Shown here piece after piece: positions 61,566-64,000 of a stretch of DNA of 64,000 nt; the stretch's first letter is position 1, and the number at the start of each line of letters is the position of its first letter. The notes under the pieces are model-generated. The model saw nothing but the letters and a program-made list of their open reading frames with translations, did no database searches and was not told where the DNA came from. The position numbers and the translations under genes were made by a program. Source of the DNA: Burkholderiaceae bacterium (GTDB lineage: Bacteria > Pseudomonadota > Gammaproteobacteria > Burkholderiales > Burkholderiaceae_E); NCBI GenBank assembly GCA_019635275.1, contig JAHBZV010000004.1:107054-171053 (forward strand), written 5' to 3'.

Positions 61566-62312
61566 ATGGAGTTCTTGGTCTTCCCGTTCGCCGTGTTGGC
61601 CTTGCTCGTTGGGGCAGTAGTCTTCTCTCAGTTGGTGAAACTGCTGACGCACTTCGCAGCTACGACCGCGTTAGGCTTCATCCGAGTCCTCTTCGGGTTC
61701 ACAGGTGCATTGCTCCTCGACATCAAGTTCATCACCGTGTCTGCGACGTTCTTGACCTACGCGTTCTCTGTCGAAGGAGGGCGATGGGGCTTCTACGCTG
61801 CAGTGCTTTCCTTCTATCTATTCGTCGTGTGCAGTGCAAACATCGTCGTTCTAATGATCGAGACGCTACGAAAGACAAACTGGGGCAAGAAGGCGGCGAT
61901 TCTTGAGCCCTTTGACTTCGGATTTGACTCTCTTGGACAAATAAACAAGGGACTGCCAGATGCGCTTCGCATGGGAGTCGCTTTCTGGGGCGGGCTTGGA
62001 CTCTTCATTGCCTTCGGACTGCTTTTCTTCATAGCTTCGCGGTGGTCGCCGGATGGTCTCTTCCCTGGGAAGCATTCACTGCCTCTAACCTTCGGCCAAT
62101 CCTTTGGTTTTGCCTTTCAGACGTGGCTTGATGCGGTCCCTGTAGTTCAAACGGCTGCCAAGCAGCAGTTCTCGACACTGTCTGCCTCTTGGACCACGTG
62201 GCCTTCACGCATGGCCATGTTTGTCGTGCTTGCATATCAGTTCTTGATTTACCCCGCGGCGTTTAACTTTGTGGCAAAGATGTGGGAAGTCATTCACGTT
62301 AAGGATGGCTGA
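61566..62312 (+). CDS. Cassette 4: multi-pass membrane protein of unknown function
   Basis: 248 residues, not recognised. GGGAGG lies five bases before the ATG at 61566; a TTG at 61545 is a weaker start. Hydrophobic helices near 3-25 (LVFPFAVLALLVGAVVFSQL), 36-66, 75-98 (WGFYAAVLSFYLFVVCSANI), 135-158 (VAFWGGLGLFIAFGLLFFIA) and 215-240. A soluble loop of about 55 residues lies between the last two. No channel or transporter motif is evident. The stop is 17 bp before attC4. Confidence 0.75.
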   Translation: MEFLVFPFAVLALLVGAVVFSQLVKLLTHFAATTALGFIRVLFGFTGALLLDIKFITVSATFLTYAFSVEGGRWGFYAAVLSFYLFVVCSANIVVLMIETLRKTNWGKKAAILEPFDFGFDSLGQINKGLPDALRMGVAFWGGLGLFIAFGLLFFIASRWSPDGLFPGKHSLPLTFGQSFGFAFQTWLDAVPVVQTAAKQQFSTLSASWTTWPSRMAMFVVLAYQFLIYPAAFNFVAKMWEVIHVKDG

Positions 62313-62328
62313 AGTTCTCGCTCAGAGG

Positions 62329-62382
62329 CGGCTAACCCTTCCCTGGAGCGGAACCTCCACCCCCTCAGCTCAAACGTTAGAT
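62329..62382 (+). repeat. attC4 recombination site (degenerate)
   Basis: 54 bp. Left core GGCTAAC (62330-62336) and right core GTTAGAT (62376-62382). The inner arms CTGGAGCGGAACCTCC and GGAGGTT-like complement pair only partly, and TCAGCTCAAAC matches CTGGAGC imperfectly. Position right after the cassette 4 gene supports the call. Cassette 4 spans about 61490-62376. Confidence 0.75.
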
Positions 62383-62400
62383 CGCGCAGAGCATCCACAT

Positions 62401-62430
62401 TTGACAAAAGTAGCCTACGGGCTACGCTGC
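62401..62430 (+). promoter_or_regulatory. Toxin-antitoxin promoter and operator in cassette 5
   Basis: TTGACA (62401-62406) and TACGCT 16 bp further (62423-62428) form a near-consensus promoter. The spacer holds the palindrome GTAGCCTACGGGCTAC (62410-62425), the kind of operator bound by the antitoxin of type II modules. It drives rightward into the toxin remnant. Confidence 0.7.
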
Positions 62431-62440
62431 TTGCGTGTGA

Positions 62441-62593
62441 GTAGAGTAGACCGATGAGTACGCGCACTGGATTGATGCGCTGAGAGACCAATCGGCCCGC
62501 GCTCGCATCTTCGTTCGTGTCGAACGGCTGATCGGCGGCAATCCCGGTGAACATCGCAACCTGAGCGATGGTGTCTCTGAGTTGAAGATCTGA
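62441..62593 (+). pseudogene. Cassette 5: RelE/HigB-like toxin remnant, cut by the repeat/IS block
   Basis: From 62450 the frame reads TDEYAHWIDALRDQSARARI then FVRVERLIGGNPGEHRNLSD GVSELKI, the N-terminal half of HI1419/HigB-type type II toxins (about 100 residues when complete). The expected next part (DYGPGYRVYF-like) is missing: at 62591 the sequence switches to the first 51-bp repeat, whose TGA ends the frame. Upstream, two in-frame stop codons (TGA 62438, TAG 62447) replace the expected start and Gln codons, so it is dead at both ends. The antitoxin gene and the cassette's attC are gone. Confidence 0.8.
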
Positions 62594-62794
62594 GCCGCTC
62601 CGGTTTCCTGTACCGACCTGAACGCTAGTCTTCGGCACCTTTGAGCCGCTCCGGTTTCCTGTACCGACCTGAACGCTAGTCTTCGGCACCTCTGAGCCGC
62701 TCCGGTTTCCTGTACCGACCTGAACGCTAGTCTTCGGCACCTCTGAGCCGCTCCGGTTTCCTGTACCGACCTGAACGCTAGTCTTCGGCACCTC
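62591..62794. repeat. Four tandem 51-bp repeats, each holding an IS3-element end
   Basis: Units start at 62591, 62642, 62693 and 62744, almost identical (one T/C difference near the end of unit 1, one more at the end of the array). Each unit is 28 bp beginning TGAGCCGCTCCGGTTTCC, followed by 23 bp TGAACGCTAGTCTTCGGCAC, the latter being the right terminal repeat of the adjoining IS3-family element. The first 28 bp look like the end of another IS3-type element (TGA.CCGC.CCGG). 51 is a multiple of three, which creates a long but probably meaningless minus-strand frame. Confidence 0.9.
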
Positions 62795-63641
62795 CGACAC
62801 CCCGCTGGCAGGCCGAAAGCCTTGCCTGGCGGGCATATTCCCGCGGCGCGACGTCCGCGAGAGCCATGTGAGGCCGACTCTCATTGTAGTCATGCCTCCA
62901 AGCCTCGATGATCTGCCGGGCCTGCCCGAGCGACTCGAACCAGTGCACGTTCAGGCACTCGTCGCGCAGCGACCCGTTGAACGTCTCGACGTAGCAGTTG
63001 TCCGTCGGCTTGCCGGGACGACTGAAGTCGATCCGCACCTTGTGGTGATACGCCCAGAGATCGAGCAGGCGCCCCGAGAACTCGCTGCCGTTGTCCACGA
63101 ACAGGAACTTCGGCTTGCCGCGCGTGCTCATGATCCGGTCGAGCGTGGCCACTACGTCTTCACCCTTCAAACGCTGCCCCACCTCGATCGCCAACGCCTC
63201 TCGAGTGAACACGTCCACCACCGTCAGCGCCCGGAACCGCGTTCCGTTGGCCAATTGATCGGCAACGAAGTCCATCGTCCATGCATCGTCGGGCGCCGCC
63301 GGCTGCATCCGCTGATTGCGCTGAACCACCATCTTGCGTCGCTTGGGCAGCTTCGAGCGCAGTTGCAGGCGTTCCTCCGTATACAGCCGATAGGTCTTGC
63401 CACGGCTGTGCTTCCAGCCCTCCCTGCGCAGCAGCACGTGAATGCGGCGATAGCCGTATCGAACCCGCACCTGCGCGATCTCGCGCATGCGCTGGCGCAG
63501 CGCCAACTGCGGATCCTTCACGCTGCGGTAGCGGTGCGTGCTGCGCGGGTGCCTGAGCAGGGCACAGGCCCGACGCTGGCTGAGGCGGTGATGGCTCATC
63601 AGGTACATCACCGCTTCACGCTTCAGCGCGGGCCGCCCCAC
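62778..63641 (-). CDS. IS3-family transposase OrfB (DDE integrase domain)
   Basis: 287 residues if read from the GTG at 63641; more likely it is made as the C-terminal part of OrfAB by -1 frameshifting. N-terminal HTH_21 (LMSHHRLSQRRACALLRHPR and RVRYGYRRIHVLLRREGW), then the rve integrase core with DDE residues in DDAWTMDFVADQL, FLFVDNGSEFSG and ETFNGSLRDECLN. Ends with PREYARQARLSACQ close to the terminal repeat. Order and motifs fit the IS407-like part of the family. Confidence 0.93.
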   Translation of the reverse strand: MGRPALKREAVMYLMSHHRLSQRRACALLRHPRSTHRYRSVKDPQLALRQRMREIAQVRVRYGYRRIHVLLRREGWKHSRGKTYRLYTEERLQLRSKLPKRRKMVVQRNQRMQPAAPDDAWTMDFVADQLANGTRFRALTVVDVFTREALAIEVGQRLKGEDVVATLDRIMSTRGKPKFLFVDNGSEFSGRLLDLWAYHHKVRIDFSRPGKPTDNCYVETFNGSLRDECLNVHWFESLGQARQIIEAWRHDYNESRPHMALADVAPREYARQARLSACQRGVGGAED

Positions 63642-63901
63642 TTTTTTGACGCGACGTCCTGCAGGATCGCCTTGTCCAGGCTCAGCTCCGCGACCAGCTT
63701 CTTCAGCCGTGCGTTCTCGTCCTGCAACTGCTTGAGCTCGCGCGCCTGGTCAGGCTGCAGCCCGCTGTAGAGCTTCTTCCAGCGGTAGAACGTCTGCTCC
63801 GAGATGCCCAGCTGACGCACCAGGTCCCCCACCGGCATACCCAGCTCCGCCTGCTTGAGCACCGCCACGATCTGCTCGACCGAAAACCGGCTCTTCCTCA
63901 C
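63623..63901 (-). CDS. IS3-family transposase OrfA (HTH, leucine zipper)
   Basis: 92 residues. HTH_Tnp_1 fold (RKSRFSVEQIVAVLKQAELG and VRQLGISEQTFYRWKKLYSG) binding the element ends, followed by a leucine-zipper helix (ELKQLQDENARLKKLVAELS) for dimerisation. The last codons overlap orfB; A6G at 63641-63647 is the frameshift site. Start ATG at 63901 with AGGGAGGGG upstream. Confidence 0.93.
   Translation of the reverse strand: MRKSRFSVEQIVAVLKQAELGMPVGDLVRQLGISEQTFYRWKKLYSGLQPDQARELKQLQDENARLKKLVAELSLDKAILQDVASKKWGGPR
63641..63647 (-). promoter_or_regulatory. Programmed -1 frameshift site of the IS3 element
   Basis: On the minus strand A AAA AAG within the orfA codons for SKKW. A -1 shift joins DVASKK to VGRPALKREAV, producing the OrfAB transposase; this heptamer is the classical slippery site in IS3-family elements. 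Confidence 0.85.
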
Positions 63902-63952
63902 GACAAACCCCTCCCTCTTCCAAAGGACAGTTTGCCGAAAAACTAACGCTCA

Positions 63953-64000
63953 GCGTGGATCAGGATTGCGGACGCAGATCACGTCATCGGATGGCTCAAC
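63953..64000. other. Right-hand flank of the IS3 element
   Basis: 48 bp to the window end. No recognisable feature. It is the first sequence beyond the IS and would show whether the cassette array continues to the right. Confidence 0.5.

Larger units (their letters stand above)
62772..63952 (-). mobile_element. IS3-family insertion sequence
   Basis: About 1181 bp, typical of the family. Left end (transcription start side) on the minus strand reads TGAGCGTTAGTTTTTCGGCA at 63952-63933; right end on the plus strand reads TGAACGCTAGTCTTCGGCA from 62772. They match at most positions, allowing one gap. It encodes orfA and orfB with a frameshift site. No direct target repeat is seen between the flanks (GACC and GCGT), consistent with rearrangement at the repeat array. 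Both genes look intact. Confidence 0.88.

Noticed and set aside
62591-62794. The 51-bp repeats as a CRISPR array
   Set aside because: The units are contiguous and nearly identical over their whole length, with no variable spacers, and no cas gene is present.
62294-62893. A 199-codon minus-strand frame containing four 17-residue repeats (SEVPKTSVQVGTGNRSG)
   Set aside because: It is produced by the 51-bp DNA repeats being a multiple of three. It starts inside the IS3 transposase gene and ends across attC4 and cassette 4, crossing several unrelated elements, so it is unlikely to be a gene.

Overview
The window is about 64 kb of high-GC DNA, mostly dense and operonic with many ATGA/GTGA start-stop overlaps. 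It looks like the chromosome of a betaproteobacterium, probably Burkholderiales. The main evidence is the mltD-gloB-methyltransferase-rnhA-dnaQ-DUF2863 neighbourhood, the DUF2868/DUF3482 pair, a CbrA-like symporter-kinase and abundant branched-chain-type (HAAT) ABC importers. I saw no rRNA or tRNA gene and no CRISPR array.

Left part (1-22.5 kb). A leftward HAAT importer (binding protein, LivH, LivM running off the edge) diverges from an XRE/short-chain-acyl-type regulator. Next come a CheY-like receiver, a small membrane protein and an SSS-family symporter fused to a histidine kinase, then a WYL regulator, the DUF2868/DUF3482 pair, a parallel-beta-helix lipoprotein and a small secreted MliC-like protein. 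A TetR regulator heads a seven-gene operon encoding a complete second HAAT importer and an acyl-CoA ligase, consistent with uptake and CoA activation of a carboxylic acid.

Middle (22.5-43 kb). OMPLA phospholipase is followed by a leftward thiosulfate-oxidation cluster (soxY, soxZ, dsrE-like, soxA, soxX, terminator, soxB, tlpA-like, glcG-like, MBL hydrolase). It lacks soxCD here and has a divergent periplasmic thioredoxin gene. The housekeeping block DUF2863-dnaQ-rnhA-methyltransferase-gloB-mltD follows, with an RND efflux pair and a cyclopropane synthase gene inserted in it.

Right-middle (43-57 kb). An IS1111-type IS110 element with sub-terminal inverted repeats lies next to mltD. Then come a carbonic anhydrase-dadA-MBL operon, NnrU, an orphan ribbon-helix-helix protein, a rubrerythrin-rubredoxin-reductase operon divergent from oxyR, a BenE-type transporter, and a thiol operon (GrdB-like protein, class III CoA-transferase, Gln-type thiol dioxygenase) that fits 3-mercaptopropionate catabolism.

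Right end (57-64 kb). This is a chromosomal integron: a complete integron integrase gene reading left, an attI region, and at least five cassettes reading right with four readable attC sites. Cassettes 1-4 carry a small membrane protein, a two-gene unit with a HEPN-like motif, a secreted alpha/beta hydrolase and a larger membrane protein. Cassette 5 is the remnant of a RelE/HigB-like toxin, cut exactly where four 51-bp tandem repeats begin. Each repeat contains a copy of the terminal repeat of the adjoining IS3-family element. The cassettes have visibly lower GC than the chromosome. The two-gene cassette is the best candidate for an undescribed system, possibly phage defence; that is inference.
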